Assembly: GCA_963759155.1 (NCBI GenBank)
Contig: CAVWXX010000008.1
Location: 186,001-250,000, forward strand
Direction: 5' to 3'
Source: SZUA-36 sp963759155
GTDB taxonomy: Bacteria; Pseudomonadota; Gammaproteobacteria; Xanthomonadales; SZUA-36
DNA length: 64,000 nt
A program made the translations under genes and the position numbers. The notes under the pieces are model-generated. The model saw only the letters and a program-made list of their open reading frames with translations, made no database searches and was not told where the DNA came from. Of this stretch, positions 63,064 through 64,000 are shown piece by piece. Each line of letters begins with the position of its first letter. The stretch's first letter is position 1.

Positions 63064-63852
63064 GTGAAGCAGATGCTTCTTCTGATGCGGCAAACAGGTG
63101 TTCTGACGTTTTGTTTGTTGTTCGCTGGTGTTGCGCTTGCAGGTGATGGTTATTTAAGTGATAACCAGCGTATTGTCAGCACACAGTTGGGTTATGAGCT
63201 GCAATACAGAGTATACCGACCGGCTGAAATATCGGCGGATGATCGTTTACCCACCTTGTATGTAACCGATGGTCAGGACTACCTGGAGCAGGGAGGTTTT
63301 AAAGCCGTTCTGGATACGGCCATCAGCACAGGGGTAATAGAACCGGTATTGGTCGTGTTTTTAGACAGTCGAAACCCGGACAACCTGGAAGAAAACCGTC
63401 GCAACTCTCAATTTATGTGCAGCACAAAGTTCGCTGCATTCTTTGGCAGTGAGTTCATCCCCACCATAAGCCGTCTACAACCGGTCAGTTTGTTACGCGA
63501 AGATCGTGTCAGCCTGGGTGTATCGTTTGGTGGTCTCAATAGCGCTTGTTTTGGGTTGATGCTGTCAAAAGTTTTCTCAGGAATTGCCATGCAATCACCT
63601 GCGAGTGGTGATCACCTTGAGGTTGTACGTGATTTGTATGAAGAAAGACCGCCATTGCCACTTAAGATGTTTTTAAGTGTGGGCTCTAAAAATGATAATA
63701 CGGGTGCGGCAAAACGTTTTAAAAAGACCCTGGAACGTAAGGGCTATGACCTGACGTTCATCAAGGTTACCGGAGAACATGATTGGCAAAACTGGGCACC
63801 GCTTCTGGATGATGTGCTGCTAACATTCTTTGCGAAAACAGACAGTAAATAG
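63064..63852 (+). CDS. Exported alpha/beta-hydrolase, putative esterase family
   Basis: 262 residues with a signal peptide ending near GVALA. Esterase D/antigen-85-like fold: PTLYVTDGQDYLEQGGF, PVLVVFLDSRNPDN, nucleophile serine in SLGVSFGGLNSACFG (about 158), FLSVGSKNDNTGAA with a likely catalytic aspartate, and the histidine in VTGEHDWQNW. Starts with GTG 63064 or the ATG at 63073. The substrate is unknown; enterochelin-esterase-like proteins have this fold. Confidence 0.85.
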   Translation: MKQMLLLMRQTGVLTFCLLFAGVALAGDGYLSDNQRIVSTQLGYELQYRVYRPAEISADDRLPTLYVTDGQDYLEQGGFKAVLDTAISTGVIEPVLVVFLDSRNPDNLEENRRNSQFMCSTKFAAFFGSEFIPTISRLQPVSLLREDRVSLGVSFGGLNSACFGLMLSKVFSGIAMQSPASGDHLEVVRDLYEERPPLPLKMFLSVGSKNDNTGAAKRFKKTLERKGYDLTFIKVTGEHDWQNWAPLLDDVLLTFFAKTDSK

Positions 63853-63933
63853 CGATTAAACAGATTGGGTATTGATGTACCTGCAATTAATTTGAATCAA
63901 GCTCACTATTGATATTTGGGCCGGGAGAAAAAA

Positions 63934-64000
63934 ATGACAGAATCAAATGCTGAAAAAGAAAGACTCAAATTAAAAGACTGGTACAAACCACTGCTGGATA
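63934..64000 (+). CDS. Start of an unidentified gene (cut by window end)
   Basis: ATG 63934 is preceded by GGGAGAAAAA and opens MTESNAEKERLKLKDWYKPLLD, 22 codons to the window edge. A good ribosome site and charged N-terminus support a real gene; too short to assign. Confidence 0.6.
   Translation, partial: MTESNAEKERLKLKDWYKPLLD

Noticed and set aside
1..64000. CRISPR arrays, prophage, IS elements, tRNA or rRNA genes
   Set aside because: No regularly spaced repeats, transposase or integrase frames, or clover-leaf sequences were seen in the gaps read.

Overview
The window is a dense stretch of chromosome from a free-living, probably marine or aquatic gammaproteobacterium with moderate GC. 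The evidence is gene order: yicC-gmk-rpoZ-spoT-ridA-recG divergent from rph-rdgB-hemW, and mrcA divergent from pilMNOPQ, are arrangements known from Pseudomonas-like and Xanthomonas-like gammaproteobacteria. A large TonB-dependent receptor, a TPR-sulfotransferase, FadE and many secreted or lipoprotein genes of unknown function also fit. I cannot place it below class level. I see no prophage, transposase, CRISPR array, rRNA or tRNA.

Layout. 1-6.2 kb (minus): recG (cut by the window edge), ridA, spoT, rpoZ, gmk, yicC. 6.3-10.6 kb (plus): rph, rdgB, hemW, a cysteine-free ribosomal protein L31, gltA. 10.6-13.7 kb (minus): a nucleotidyltransferase-like gene and mrcA (PBP1a). 14.0-19.1 kb (plus): the type IV pilus assembly operon pilMNOPQ, ended by a strong terminator. 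19.2-23.6 kb: a fused formiminotransferase-cyclodeaminase, a DUF938 methyltransferase, free methionine sulfoxide reductase, SixA phosphatase and a PLP-dependent dehydratase. 23.7-30.4 kb: pepN behind a nine-codon overlapping leader ORF, two unusual lipoproteins, a small protein and a membrane-anchored TPR protein. 30.4-34.4 kb: mnmG, a candidate structured small RNA, a pair of 20-bp direct repeats, and glnS with an apparent frameshift near its end. 34.5-46.6 kb: lemA with an M48 protease, an MscS channel, an RND permease-adaptor pair, an MFS-like transporter with a disrupted start, and a FecCD/BtuCD-type ABC importer without a binding protein. 46.7-50.1 kb: rppH, an M28 peptidase and an iron cluster (bfd, bfr, sufT) behind a Fur-box promoter. 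50.2-53.5 kb: fadE and a divergent TetR regulator, with a palindrome over the fadE -10 element. 54.0-56.0 kb: an ECF sigma factor, a membrane anti-sigma-like protein and a DUF4097 repeat protein. 56.4-64 kb: a TonB receptor, a TPR-sulfotransferase, a DUF547 protein, a secreted protein, an esterase and the start of one further gene.

How the parts work together. The first 30 kb is mostly core biology: nucleotide pools and stringent response (gmk, rpoZ, spoT, rdgB), RNA processing (rph, yicC), and wall growth and pili (mrcA, pil). The right third is more accessory and envelope-oriented, with its own regulators (ECF sigma, TetR, Fur site). Two single-base disruptions, both explicable as one extra T in a T-run (glnS and the MFS transporter), may be sequencing or assembly errors rather than biology and should be checked first. 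The strongest non-coding candidates are the structured RNA at 32.40-32.51 kb, the operator at the fadE promoter, the 21-bp palindrome before the ECF operon and the pepN leader ORF. No single feature amounts to a proven new system.
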